Notes under the pieces: generated by a model
What the model was told of the DNA's origin: nothing
Database searches by the model: none
The model's input: the letters and a program-made list of their open reading frames with translations, nothing else
Shown here: positions 10,570-20,869 of the stretch, piece by piece
Numbering within the stretch: the first letter of the stretch is position 1
How the letters are laid out: every line of letters starts with the position of its first letter
Assembly (NCBI GenBank): GCA_026874595.1
Contig: CM049319.1
Span: 41,395,973 to 41,459,972 of the forward strand
Source of the DNA: Sipunculus nudus
Taxonomy: Eukaryota; Annelida; Sipuncula; Golfingiida; Sipunculidae
Reading direction: 5' to 3'
Length of the DNA stretch: 64,000 bases
Position numbers and translations under genes: made by a program

Positions 10570-11685
10570 TCAACCAACAGCTTTCACACAAGGCTCTGTA
10601 TATGCCCTGACTGTTTGTGCTACCACCCTCTGCGGGGTTTCCTCCTCCTCGGACCACGCCAACGCTTCAGCCCGTATATCCTGGAACGTAATGCTTGGAG
10701 AGTCTCGAATTTGTCTCTTCGACTCCCGTCTCAGTTGTGAGTCCTTGATCTTCTCAGCGAATCTATCTCTCAACGCGACATCCTTGTTGGGGAGACAACT
10801 CTGATCCTTCTTCCAGGCCCGCTCTGCAAATGACATGTGTCCGTCGGAGAAGTCCCTCAATGATTCCCTTCCCTCTTGCTTCCTCAGGTAAAATAGATCG
10901 ACAAGCTGTTGTAGCTGTTTATTAATTCTAGGGGGAATTAGGGCTTAGGCAGCACGCACATGCACAATTTTAAAGAGATAAAACAACACTGTTTTACTGG
11001 AATAGAATTTAGAGCCTAAACCTTCAAATTATCAGGACTGCATATTATTATCTAAACTTATAAATGAAACAGAAAGATACTTACCAAACTAGGAATCGTG
11101 ACTGCTGAGTAAAGTGGGTAGCCACTGCGGATGGCAGATACAATCTAAGCCGACTCCGAATCTTGTGGCCCCAGGAGGTGGATGCAGCAGGACCACTTTG
11201 AAGTGCTCGCATCAAAGAGAGGGATTCTCTGCTAGTTTTATCTAAACGGCCGAGAGAAGGGTAGAATACCCACTGCCTTGTGATTGACTACAGTGGTCAG
11301 TTGTGGGCAGGGCATCTCTACAATGACTAACAGGTCAAAGGGCAGGAATGTTACACTGTGAGGCTGTCCGCTTCTCCCCAAACGCTTGCTTAAGTGCTGC
11401 AAACAAAGCTTCAGGAGTCTCTGACCCAGCTTAATGTGCCTCACCCTTAGCTGGACCTTCAAGATGCAACATCAGGTAGTCAACTGCATCTTCTCCACGG
11501 AGACCCTGTGTGCGAACAGGACTCCTTGCCTCCACAAGCCAATCTGACAACGCCAAGGGGTTGCCATCCTACGAGCTTAACTTGCGATGAGCGTAAACTA
11601 CCCTAACTGGGGGCGGTGTTGGTGGGCCACTTAGGGATTACTGGCTCTCACCGATTGGCCCGTTACCCGCACCCTGCCGTACCAT
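10570..11685 (-). pseudogene. Gypsy gag, broken
   Basis: The capsid-like part at 10860-10570 includes FSDGHMSFAERAWKKD and ITFQDIRAEALAWSEEEE, matching the style of Gypsy gag C-terminal regions. Weaker gag-like text extends upstream to a possible ATG at 11685-11683, including a LEGPAKGEA box near 11440 and a proline-rich lead. Several stops and at least one frameshift lie between. The product would package element RNA in virus-like particles. Confidence 0.65.
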
Positions 11686-11977
11686 TAACTGAAGCTTAGC
11701 GATCTGGTTATGGAGAGACTTAATTAAGAAGTAGCCATATATGCAGAGATTATAGATCCCAGACAAACTGGAAATGCAATAAACAATGTATGATATGTAC
11801 TGAAGTTTACCTTAACCTTTCACCCAAACACCAGTGATTTATACCAATATCTTGCTAATTTCACAGTACCTGCAATTTTTTTGACCGTTGTCCTACAGTA
11901 CAATTTAGTGTAAACATACAACTGGTTCACAGTCAAATAACTGCTGGCTATAGTTCTTCCAGAACTTATTCACATAA

Positions 11978-12818
11978 TGTTACAGATGTCTCTTTTATTG
12001 TGTGCAGCAGTCTTACATGTGTCTGTGTAGCGCTAGCATTGTCCGTTGCCATGGGAGACGCGCGAGCTGGCCCGGCTCACGCGTGGGGTCTGAAGTATAA
12101 ACACAGCGTTCATATTAATCTGGAAATTTCTTTGCGGGTCGCGCTCTATGAGCAAGTGTCTTGTAATGTTCTTTTGGCGTGTGTATTATGTATTGTTAGG
12201 TTCTTTAGATTGTTCGTGAAGTGGAGGTTTCTAAAATTTTCAGATGAAAAGTTATAAAAAGGGGCTGTGTTTTAAAGTCGGGAGAGAGGAGAGAAATATT
12301 CCAGCGTTCACGGAAGAGTGTGAGTCAGTTGGTGGACCTATCCGATAATTGCAGCAGTTATAGATCTTCTTCGAATTTGTAACGGATTTTATATAGTCAG
12401 TTTGCCTTTGGTATCACTACCAGAACTTCACTTTTGGATTACAACAAGTTGATTTTGTGATGGAATTGGACTATTATTCTCTGAGAAGATTTATGTGAAC
12501 TGTTCATCTGGATTATTTGCTTTAAGAGGCTTATTTGCTGTGACAGTGGTGGTATCCAGGTACTGTACACTTTATTTATTATACTGTGTAATTGTATTGA
12601 TTTGCTGTTGTACTGTTGTTATACTATGTAATTGTATTGATTTGGTGTACTGTAATGTTAGGGTTGTTTTAAGAATAAATTATAATTATTTGTTTTTAAA
12701 AAATTATTCATTCCCCTAGACATTTCACGCTGCCTAGTGTTATAGAATCTGATTTTTTTTTTATCTCCCTAACAAAATCTATGCTCGTCACAACTACTTG
12801 ATATTAGGTTCCGTAACA
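11978..12818 (+). mobile_element. Solo LTR, 841 bp
   Basis: Begins TGTTACAGATGTC and ends GGTTCCGTAACA, with matching inverted ends TGTTAC/GTAACA. It contains a TATAAAAA box at 12253-12260 followed by GGGGCTGTGTTTTAAAG, and AATAAA at 12674-12679 followed by a T-rich stretch: promoter and polyadenylation signals in LTR order. It is homologous in reverse to 18531-19204. Flanks ATAA and ATGA could be a four-base target duplication with one change. It sits in the leader of the Gypsy fragment on the opposite strand. Confidence 0.8.
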
Positions 12819-13287
12819 ATGAATAAACACAAGTTATCAATATTCAGGTAGCAAGCACTGCTACATATACGTACTTATGATACTCATCAGGTTATATGGC
12901 ATGAAACATTAAACAGTCTGGTTAGTATCTCAATAAATGCAAATTATGTGGATATATATATACAATATACATGCAAGTGATGTGAAAATATGAATGATAT
13001 GCATGCAGCATGTGGAAGTGTGAATATATACATATATGAAATAAAAACATCTTCATCAAAACATGCGGTCTGTTGTGTCAACCAGCTGACAACAAACGCA
13101 AGCAACATATCAAATAGCACAAATGCAAACAGTCCAGTAGCACAACCATGTGCCAAATGGCAACAACAAAAGTTATGTGCAGTCCATACACCAGCAATCA
13201 GTCTGCAAAAGCTCTGCTACAATCTGCTGAACACAGTTAGATCAGCACGTTCTCCCGCCAGGCAGACAGTCCAATTATGTTACAGCA

Positions 13288-13306
13288 TCCCACCGCTGCC
13301 ACCAAA
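13288..13306 (-). other. Primer-binding-site-like sequence
   Basis: On the minus strand TTTGGTGGCAGCGGTGGGA, of the TGG-starting kind complementary to a tRNA 3' end, found just inside the 5' LTR of many Gypsy elements. It lies about 80 bases inside the LTR-like block. Confidence 0.5.
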
Positions 13307-13324
13307 TCTGTAAGCCATGGATAA

Positions 13325-13350
13325 CGAAGGGGAGCGGGGGGGGGGGGGCG
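13325..13350. repeat. Poly-G tract
   Basis: A GGGGAGCG start leads to a run of about thirteen Gs. One of many G/C homopolymers of this window; here it lies between the LTR-like block and the primer-binding site. Confidence 0.8.
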
Positions 13351-13384
13351 TCCACTAATAGCGCCACACCCCCATCCATGTCAC

Positions 13385-13814
13385 CAGATGAAAAAGACGA
13401 TTGCTGCTTGGCAATAATCATTTATTTCCTCACACACCACTGGGACAATAAATGCTGTTAGCCACATCACTAAGACTGTTCAGGTGCCTCAACCTCAGCA
13501 AAACAACAGGAAGAAGCTGAAGCTCAGGCCTCTGGCCTACATTCAACCTGGGCATGTAGACTACAGCAGACCTGAACCAGAACTGGATACCCACAGGCTT
13601 CAACTGAACTCGACTCCACGGCTGAACTAGGCGTGTCCTAGAAAAGACTCCTGCTGTTACAGGATCTGTCCTCACCGCTCAACCCAGTAATACGGTGAAA
13701 TCTCTCAATCCCCGGGCAGCCCGACCCAGAATTCTTTCTGGCTACCGTCCCGATGCGCTAAATCAGATGCGCAGCAAAATGCTGCCATCTACTGAGCCGA
13801 TTGTTATCCTGTCA
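13385..13814 (-). repeat. 5' LTR-like block of the Gypsy fragment
   Basis: On the minus strand it opens TGACAGGATAACAATCGG, directly against DIRS coding sequence, and closes near TTTTTCATCTGGTGAC. An AATAAA signal lies at 13426-13421 near its end, as in an LTR. No second copy is in the window, so the exact ends are a guess. Confidence 0.5.
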
Positions 13815-15011
13815 GACTAGGGTCGCAATCCAGCCGGTTTTACTTGCATCTGTTTCCAAACTGAAATCAGGTTTACTCTTTTTTATGGGCTTGTCCAAAG
13901 TGTGAGCATTGTCAATCCACCAGCCCAGGTCAGATTTAGCTGCTTTTGAAATGCACTGACATCAAAATTACCTTTACTGTCTTTCAAAGCTTGTGCTTCG
14001 TCTAATTCTAGCCGCCTTCACATAAGGAGGCTAATGTTGACAGCTGGGCAGCTTGAAACTAAGTACCCTAGGACTTCTGGGACTTCCCTAATTGTAGGTT
14101 GCAAACAGTTTATCAGTAATTTGAACTGCAGAACAAAGTTATCTGCTTTGGAACTAGTGAGTGAAATGGTCATGTTATCTGAATCTAGAATGAACCCTAA
14201 AAATTTAATTTGTTTGCAGGGCTTTAAAACAGATTTGTCCTGATGTATTACAAAGCCAAGCAGAGTCTGCCACATTAAAAGAACATTCTGCGGGATTGTC
14301 TCCAATAAGCCAGGAGTCATCTATATATGTCACATTGACATGGCCTTGTTGTCTTAACTGTGCATACACCGGTTTCAGTAATTTTATGAACATTCTAGAT
14401 CCAGAAGATAAACCATTGGACAAGCATGTAAATTTATTAAACTTCCCCTCCCATTGGAATGTTAGGAATTTCTGGAAAAATTAATGAATAGGAACACTAT
14501 AATAAGCATCCTTGAGATTAACTGAGGCGAAAAAATACAGTTTGGAGATACCAGGTCAATTCACTTTTTGAAGTGATTCCATTTTAAAATGGTGAAATTC
14601 AATGTTTTGGCTTAGACGTTTTAAGTCGAGTATTACTCTGTAAGACCCATCTTTTTTCAGTCCTAATAAAGATGTTTACTAGGCTAGTTCCAGGTTCAAA
14701 TTCAGTTTCTATGATCACTTCTTTGTCCAGCAATGAGCTAAGTTGTTCTCTAATGATGGCCTTTCCTTGTCATTAAAGTTTATGGGTCTGGGAACAAATT
14801 TTGTATAGAAAATTGTCAGTAAATTCTAATGCATCCCTTCTACCATGCTCAGAATGAATGGGTCAGATGTTATTGATTCCACCTGCTCAGTTAAATGTCT
14901 TAGTCTCCCCCCAGTTGTAGAACAGTCTGTATCATTTACAGATAAGGGAGTTAAGTAAGCATTTGAAATTTGACTTGCCTGTGGAATTACTTGCATGTCA
15001 TTTACTCCCAA
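13815..15011 (-). pseudogene. DIRS reverse transcriptase, 5' part, broken
   Basis: Frame 15011-14826 contains GGRLRHL and ITSDPFIL, the opening of the DIRS RT. After stops come 14423-14205 with VTYIDDSWLIGD, the catalytic YxDD box (here YIDD) with its second and third Asp-type residues, and 14320-14018 with FVIHQDKS and IKFLGFILDSDNMT. RNase H begins with a TDASKTGW-like box near 13850-13830, then is cut by the Gypsy insertion; the rest resumes at 9535. At least three frameshifts are visible. The enzyme copied element RNA into DNA. Confidence 0.85.
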
Positions 15012-15202
15012 TACGGTCTGTTGTGGCCCGACTTGTTCTTCCCTGGAAGACTTGTCGGGCCCTCTGGTCTAAAAAATTTTTGCCGGCAGGTACTTTCCCT
15101 TTACGACTGAAGTGAGTTCTGCCCTTGTCATGGAAGCTAGTAGTTCTCTGGGACTGAGAGGTCGGGCCTACTAGTCTTCACATTGTTGGAGTCATGAATT
15201 TA

Positions 15203-15859
15203 TTAATGGTCTGTGGAGGTTGTCCCCAAAAAACATGTCAGTAATTGGGACGTCTGGTTTGTAAAGTTCTTTATATTGTCCATGCAGATCACCGCGAAGG
15301 AGCTCTCGCCTGCGTAATTTGAGCTGGTGGTTGGCATGTCCAAATAAAGCCAACCGTCCATTAGGCTTCTCATCATGTATCTTAAGTCCAAGTCATTGAT
15401 AGGCTTTTTACCTTGCTTGACCATCAGGAGGGAGTCAAAAACAGTAGTCAGAGGACACATGTTGTTTATTAAGTCCACAAGCTTAGGCATGACTTTCGGG
15501 CCTTGCTGGTCCTGTGTGATGAGGGAGGCTGCGATTTGCTCTAGAAAATCATTACTGACCTCAGTTTCAGAGTCATAAGCACCTGGATCCAGAAGTTGGT
15601 CCACTTCTGCCTCTTCATCGTATCCTTCTGTGTCTTCATTCTCATCAGAATAGAAATGGGGCCTTGCATTAGATGGTTCACTATTACTGTGAGTAGTGCA
15701 GCTGTCCAGGTCTTGATGTCTTGTGTTATCGTCCATTGTTGTTGCAGTAAAGCCCTCATCAATAACAGCATTAACAGTTGTCTTGCTCTTAAGTATTTGA
15801 ATATAAGTTTGCATGCCTCTGATTTGCTGCAGGAGCGCTGTGTGATTTGATTCCGCCAC
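15203..15859 (-). pseudogene. DIRS gag-like ORF1
   Basis: A 218-residue open frame. The N-terminus has a short coiled-coil-like stretch (LLQQIRGMQTYIQIL), the middle is acidic (DENEDTEGYDEEAEVD), and the C-terminal half includes DFLEQIAASLITQDQQGPKV and a LVDLINNMC box. This acidic-then-folded pattern, and the place before RT, fit the ORF1/gag protein of DIRS elements, which probably binds element RNA. It is the longest intact frame of this element. Family match is by resemblance and position. Confidence 0.7.
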
Positions 15860-16344
15860 TTATTTAAAGCCTAGGAAGGCAGCAAAGAGATTGTCCATTC
15901 TATTTTCTGGGTCCCCATTTATAGGGCCGACAACGTTGTTGCGCGAATGGTTGACAGCCGATCTTGCAGTTGCCTCCCTGGGCCTATTGTCAAGTTTCTG
16001 AGCTTTCAGAGCACCGCTTCCTGAGGCTGTTGATGGTCGGTTTTTTTGTTAACGTTCCATGGTAAACTGACGGAAATGAACCGTGATCCACGGCCAGTGG
16101 CAAGATGGCGGCCGGCAAGCCGGCAATCCAAACCAAAGCTAAAATATTATCTGACGCGCGAGGGAATCCCTACAACACTATATCAGATGAAAGTCAACTT
16201 TTGAAAATACACCGTGAATGAAAATTGTACTTACCGCCGTAATGGGAACCGGAAGCGCATTGCCTGATGGGAACTGTGGACTGGCGCTCTCTCACGTGAT
16301 CTCGTAAGACGAGAGGTGAGACAGAATTAAGTTTATATTATAGA

Positions 16345-16440
16345 ATATTACTTTTGTTTATAATTTGCATTAAATATCGTAATATAGGCGTTTTATAAAA
16401 AAAGAACCCTAAACCAGTAAAACCACACAATTACCGGTTT
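16345..16440 (-). repeat. Diverged inverted flank of the DIRS region (right)
   Basis: Partner of 7325-7430: on the minus strand it reads ACCGGTAATTGTGTGG, GGTTTAGGGTTC and CGCCTATATTACG. See that entry. Confidence 0.55.
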
Positions 16441-16462
16441 CAATATACATCTTAAGACGGTC

Positions 16463-16720
16463 TTGAGCTCAAAACCAGTCTTGAAGCCGGAGTCTCGAGT
16501 TAAGTTGGGTTTCAATATCCAAGACTGTCTTAAGAATTGTCTTGAAATGCGCGTGATTGTCATGGTAACTCAAGACAGGCCTTGGGCAGTCCTAAGTCTG
16601 GTCTTGAGATCGAATATGGCGGCGTTAATAAGAAGGACCAAGCTTCATGCGACAAGAGCATTGCGAAGGGAACGAATATTTTGAGATCGAAGCAACCAAT
16701 ATTATTAAAACCCCATTTTC
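16463..16720 (+). pseudogene. PIF/Harbinger transposase N-terminal remnant
   Basis: The end of a 73-residue frame reads MAALIRRTKLHATRALRRER followed by IF, a stop, then DRSN in the same frame. Basic RALRRERxFRDRxNPL text is typical of the N-terminus of animal Harbinger transposases. The stop replaces one codon. The upstream sequence is full of GTCTTGAG/CTCAAGAC inverted motifs and contains AATATGGCGGCG, a YY1-like site common near such starts. The catalytic domain is absent. Domain call is from memory of the family. Confidence 0.5.
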
Positions 16721-16794
16721 ATACTAGAACTGGTAGCAGTGTATTGTTGTGATTGTTAAGAGAAAACGCTGCAGAATGATGTCCTTGACACTGA

Positions 16795-16828
16795 TAGCAA
16801 AAAAAAAAAAAAAAAGGGGGGGGGGGGA
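16795..16828. repeat. Poly-A then poly-G tract
   Basis: About seventeen As followed by about twelve Gs, directly before the foldback element at 16835. Confidence 0.85.
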
Positions 16829-16834
16829 TAGGGC

Positions 16835-17181
16835 TGTCTTTTAACCGAGCGCGTAGGACTCTGTAGGAACTTTTACCGAGCTAGCGCTGTTTCACACCAG
16901 GCATTGCTCTGATCCGCGTGGGGCTACTGAGCGCTGGGGACTTTTTCCCTGCTCTTACAATGGAAGTGTTCGTACATACTTCGATTTCAAACGTCTTGGA
17001 ACTACCCAGCGCTAGGGACTTTTTACCGAGCGCAACCATCGTACACTTGACAAATGTAGTTTAAACCGCATTCAACATTGAGAAACCATCATATTCAACT
17101 ATTTAAATTGTATTTGTTATAGACTATGAATAAGTATACACTTATGTTAGCTTTCCCACTCATCTCCCCCCCCCCCCCGCT

Positions 17182-17213
<32 letters not shown>

Positions 17214-17215
17214 CA

Positions 17216-17260
<45 letters not shown>

Positions 17261-17656
17261 CAAACATGCTATATAAAAATATTATATGTGTTATCTATAT
17301 ACCAAGCGGTAAATCATGCATTATTTTTTTATAATATAACGTACACTCTTAAAAATATTATACACATTAAATATATATGTATTTTTGTTAAGATTTCCTC
17401 TGATTCCGGTTCTTCTCTCTCTACCTTTCTTCCTCTCTCTCTCTCTCTCTCTCTTTCTTTTTATTTCTCTCTTTTTTTCTCTCTCTCTAATTTTCTCTCT
17501 TTCTTTCTCTCCCTTTTTTTCTCTCTCACTTTCTTTATCTCTCTTTTTCTCGTACTTTTCTTTTATCTCCCTCCCATATATATCGGATAAATATATATAA
17601 AATATGGGTATTTGTATTTGTCTTTTCTCTCTTTGTCTGTCTGTCTCTCTCGCTCT

Positions 17657-17687
<31 letters not shown>

Positions 17688-17954
17688 TTTATATATAGGA
17701 TAAATTTCATACATAGTATAGCTCTCTCTCTCTCTTTTCCCGGTCTCTTCCGCTCTCTCTCTCTCTCTCTCATATATAAATATATTATGATATATATATA
17801 TATATATACAGATATATAGCATAATTTTAAATTATATATTATATTTATATACTGATATGAATAAATGTATTTATATATGTATCTCCAATTTATATGTATG
17901 TATTTCGTAATATATAATGTAAATATCTTTATATATATATATATATATATATAT

Positions 17955-17991
<37 letters not shown>

Positions 17992-18198
17992 TGGTGTCAG
18001 GTCTCGTGTGCTCGTCAATAGCGCTCGGTAGTCCCAAGTATGTAAGAGCACTGCCCGTTGTTAGAGCAGGGAAGCGCTCCGTAAAAGGTCCGAGCGCTCG
18101 ATAGCCTCACGCGGGTTAGAGCAATACTTGGTGTGAATCCGGGGCTAGCATGGTGAAAAGTCCTGCTCGGTACGCTCGGAAGCGCTCGGTTAAAAGAC
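16835..18198. mobile_element. Foldback element with microsatellite loop
   Basis: Left arm 16835-17036 and right arm about 18010-18198 are imperfect reverse complements about 190-200 bases long. Shared text includes GTCTTTTAACCGAGCGC at the outer ends, TTCACACCA, TTGCTCTGATCCGCGTG (right: TTGCTCTAACCCGCGTG) and TACATACTT. The GAGCGCT motif recurs in the arms. About 970 bases between are almost only CT, TA and similar simple repeats. No transposase is encoded. This is a foldback/MITE-like element. Confidence 0.75.
17160..17990. repeat. CT and TA microsatellite block
   Basis: Long runs of (CT)n/(TC)n at about 17180-17235, 17410-17560, 17640-17690 and 17720-17772, and (TA)n at about 17235-17262, 17786-17812 and 17932-17986, with poly-C near 17165 and 17657. 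Long frames here are only artefacts of the repeats. Confidence 0.95.
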
Positions 18199-18215
18199 CG
18201 ACCGGCAACAGGGAT

Positions 18216-18530
18216 ATAAATGGTGATGGATCAAATGTAAATTTATGCAAAACAATGGATATAAAAATATATGATGTATCAAATATATGTAATAAACCGG
18301 TTTATTTAATTTTGCCAAACGTAGCCCGACCATCATGAGCAGCATCCCGTGTCAGGCAATCCCACGAACACGAGCGCTATCTATCGTTATGCTACGAAAA
18401 CGCCCTCGCTATTACCATTTACCATTTTTTTTGTACACGGTATTTGATATATGTTAAGAAAATATTAATGAATAAATAATTATAGCTGATAATTGTTTAT
18501 ATGGTAAATCTTGCTATACCAAGTAGATAT
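18216..18530. other. No feature seen
   Basis: AT-rich sequence between the foldback element and the solo LTR, without coding signal. Confidence 0.5.
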
Positions 18531-19204
18531 TGTTACGGAACCTAATATAAGCAGATCACGTATGCGTGATGTACACAAATTTTGTAATGGAGATAAAAAC
18601 AAATCAGATTCTGTAACACTAGGCAGCGTGAAATGTCAAAGGGAATAAATAAAGAAGTCAGTGTTTTTTTTGTAAACAAATAACTATAATTTATTCTTAA
18701 AACAACCCTAACAATACAATACACTAAATCAAATCAATTATACAGTAATCTGCTCTGCTGTCTGCCACTGCCGTTCTAAAACACAGCCTCTTTAAATACC
18801 TTCACACCTCAAGCCGAATCTGGAATCAATACAATTATATAGTAATCTGCTACTAGAATCAATTATACTGGAATCTGCTCTGCTGTCTGCCCCTGCCGTT
18901 CTAAAACACACCCCCTTTATATACTTTTACACCTCAAGCCGAGGATTTTCCACTTCTCGAACAGTCTATTAGGTCTTGCACAGTAAACACGCATTTCAGG
19001 AATTATCGAGAAGACCATAGCCGTGTGTATCTCCACACACCAGGGTCATCACGTGACCCACCACCAGGCGTGAAAACCCAAGGCTCACATGACAACAAGA
19101 GTTCAACCAGTACGGATTAAACATAGAACGTAACACGGGGTCAGACACGAGCGCCACAACAGAAGCCACGCCCGTGTTACACAATAAAAAGAGCACCTGT
19201 AATA
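18531..19204 (-). mobile_element. Solo LTR with duplicated promoter segment, 674 bp
   Basis: Reverse relative of 11978-12818: on the minus strand it starts TATTACAGGTGCTC, then TTTTTATTGTGT, and ends GGTTCCGTAACA. A four-base ATAT flanks both sides (18527-18530 and 19205-19208), a likely target duplication. Polyadenylation signal AATAAA at 18695-18690. An 86-base segment containing the TATA-like box and GTGTTTTAGAACGGCAG is present twice (18732-18817 and 18858-18942, about 92% alike). Confidence 0.8.
18732..18942 (-). promoter_or_regulatory. Tandemly duplicated LTR core promoter
   Basis: On the minus strand copy 1 has TATATAAAGGGGG (about 18923-18911) and copy 2 TATTTAAAGAGG, each followed by CTGTGTTTTAGAACGGCAG or near it. 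The other LTR of this family at 12 kb has one such box (TATAAAAAGGGG). The second box is weaker. Confidence 0.6.
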
Positions 19205-19209
19205 ATATT

Positions 19210-20100
19210 TATACATATAAGAACCTTAATAATTTATTTATTAAGTAACTTCTTATTAATATAAGGATAGAGTTTTTTATATTTTATATATTTATTATTT
19301 TAAACATTTGTTATTCATTGTTCGGTCTTCATAAGGGTGAATATTCATTTATATGGCGGGTCTGCATGCGAGGGAAAAATATATTCAATTTGGTTGCATT
19401 GATAACATTTAGGCATAAAACATTTATATCATGCAAGTGAAAAAAATGCCTTGGAAAATTTACACACCGTGATAGATTTAAAGTATAGATAGTTAAAAGG
19501 ATAGTTAAAATGAGTAGAACATGTGTGTTGCATTTTTCAGATAAACATATATTGATGTATATGGCTTGCCAACGAAATATAATGTGCACCCAACTGCACA
19601 TTGCGATACAAATATTCTATTGTACAGAAACGTGTTTGCATGTGGTCGTGGGTTTTTCATGGCTCTGCTGGAATATCGCTTTTCCAGAAAACATAGAGTA
19701 CAGGCAAATTTGGAGTAAAGTTTCATGTGAACGGTGTAAGATCATTCACTCGTCAATGCTGGCAACAGTGACAATTCAGTAGTGAGCTATATTCCATTTA
19801 ATTGTCCTTTTAATGCTGTTGTTACAGATTAACTGAAACAAACATAAAAAGTATCATAAGTACGATGCAAATAAATATATAAAGGTTTCTAGCTATAAAT
19901 TATACAAGTTTCCTTAAACATATTAAATCTCATACGCTTTTCTTTTTCCTAAAATACATATGATATCCATTTCATATCTCAAGGCTCATTGCGCAGGTTA
20001 CATTTCATGTCTTGAACACTAGCAAACTTGTCAATATTTGATATACAAGGAGTACAGTTTATAGATCATACACTTTAGCGTTTTCTAGTCTGCCTAATAC
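19210..20100. other. No gene seen
   Basis: AT-rich; frames up to 90 codons on both strands overlap and show no domain. Nothing recognised. Confidence 0.5.
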
Positions 20101-20108
20101 ATCAGTAT

Positions 20109-20864
20109 ACTCTAAGAAAAAAAGGGTTCTTGTGGGTTCTTCTAAGAACCAACATGATTCTAGTTAGAACCATGGTTCCAGAAGGAACCATTTTCTCAGT
20201 GAAAAGGTTCTATCTGGCACTTAGAGGTACTTGCGGTGATCATAACTTATAATAAGGTTCCAGTTGGATCCCGTGTTGTCAGTGGCGTCAATTTATCTTC
20301 AAGGGTGGGGATGAGTCACAGGCGTGTTGCACATTTTTTCACATGTCAGTCTTTACAACAACAAAACAAATGTGTTTCCTTAAAAGAAGTGTTTTTATTT
20401 CAAATGGAATGATTTATCATACCTATAGGACGCATGATTAAATATGATTTTTTTTCAGTTACCCAATTTCTATGAGAAATGTTTCATATAATTTTTTCAT
20501 ATTATTTGTGAAAACTGTTGTTACCTTAAATATGGACATATGACTGGTGATTAATTTATCCAAGCGTATGATATGACATCCCAGACTGCATTGAAGGTTC
20601 TATAAAGAACCGTACAAATGGGGTTCCACCAAGAACCTTTCAATGTTCCCAACTCAGACCATCGTGAAGAACCTTGGAGGTTCCACTCAGAACCTCCGAA
20701 GAGGTTCTAGATGGAACCCTACAGGTTCAATGAAAGAACCCTGTAGGGAGGTTCCAGAAAGAACCCTGTCTTTAAGGTTCCAGCTGGAACCTTGAAAGGT
20801 TCCCCACTCAGTCCACTCCGAAGAACCCTTTTGGGTTCTAGCTGGAACCCTTTTTTCTTAGAGT
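20109..20864. mobile_element. MITE built of GGTTC/GAACC palindromes, 756 bp
   Basis: Ends are inverted: ACTCTAAGAAAAAAAGGGTT on the left and its complement, CCCTTTTTTCTTAGAGT, on the right. Both end regions are packed with GGTTCT, GGTTCC, AGAACC and GGAACC in back-to-back pairs, for example GGTTCTAGCTGGAACC at 20834-20849. The centre (about 20300-20580) is unrelated AT-rich DNA. No protein is encoded. No clear target duplication was found. Confidence 0.75.
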
Positions 20865-20869
20865 GGATG

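Larger units (their letters stand above)
9541..13814 (-). mobile_element. Truncated Gypsy-type LTR retrotransposon inserted into the DIRS element
   Basis: Going down the minus strand: an LTR-like block (13814-13385) with an AATAAA signal, a primer-binding-site-like TTTGGTGGCAGCGGTGGGA at 13306-13288, a leader that holds a solo LTR of another family, then gag, zinc knuckle, protease and the start of pol. It stops abruptly near 9541, where DIRS sequence resumes; RT, RNase H, integrase and the second LTR are absent. A five-base target duplication is only partly visible (GACCT near 9535, GACTA at 13815). It is younger than the DIRS copy because it lies within it. Confidence 0.75.
7681..16326 (-). 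mobile_element. DIRS-like tyrosine-recombinase retrotransposon, split by an insertion
   Basis: On the minus strand, in the order typical of DIRS elements: gag-like frame (15859-15203), reverse transcriptase (about 15011-13815), RNase H and following domain (about 9535-8777), then tyrosine recombinase (about 9038-8003). The ends are inverted repeats: 16261-16326 pairs with 7929-7967 and again with 7741-7783, the split arrangement expected of DIRS termini and the internal complementary region. About 4.3 kb of foreign Gypsy sequence (about 9541-13814) interrupts RNase H. All genes carry stops or frameshifts, so the copy is dead. Family assignment rests on motifs I recognise, not on a search. Confidence 0.85.

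Noticed and set aside
17126-18037. Open frames of 154 and 238 codons on both strands
   Set aside because: They consist of Ser-Leu or Arg-Glu and Tyr-Ile repeats translated from CT and TA microsatellites.
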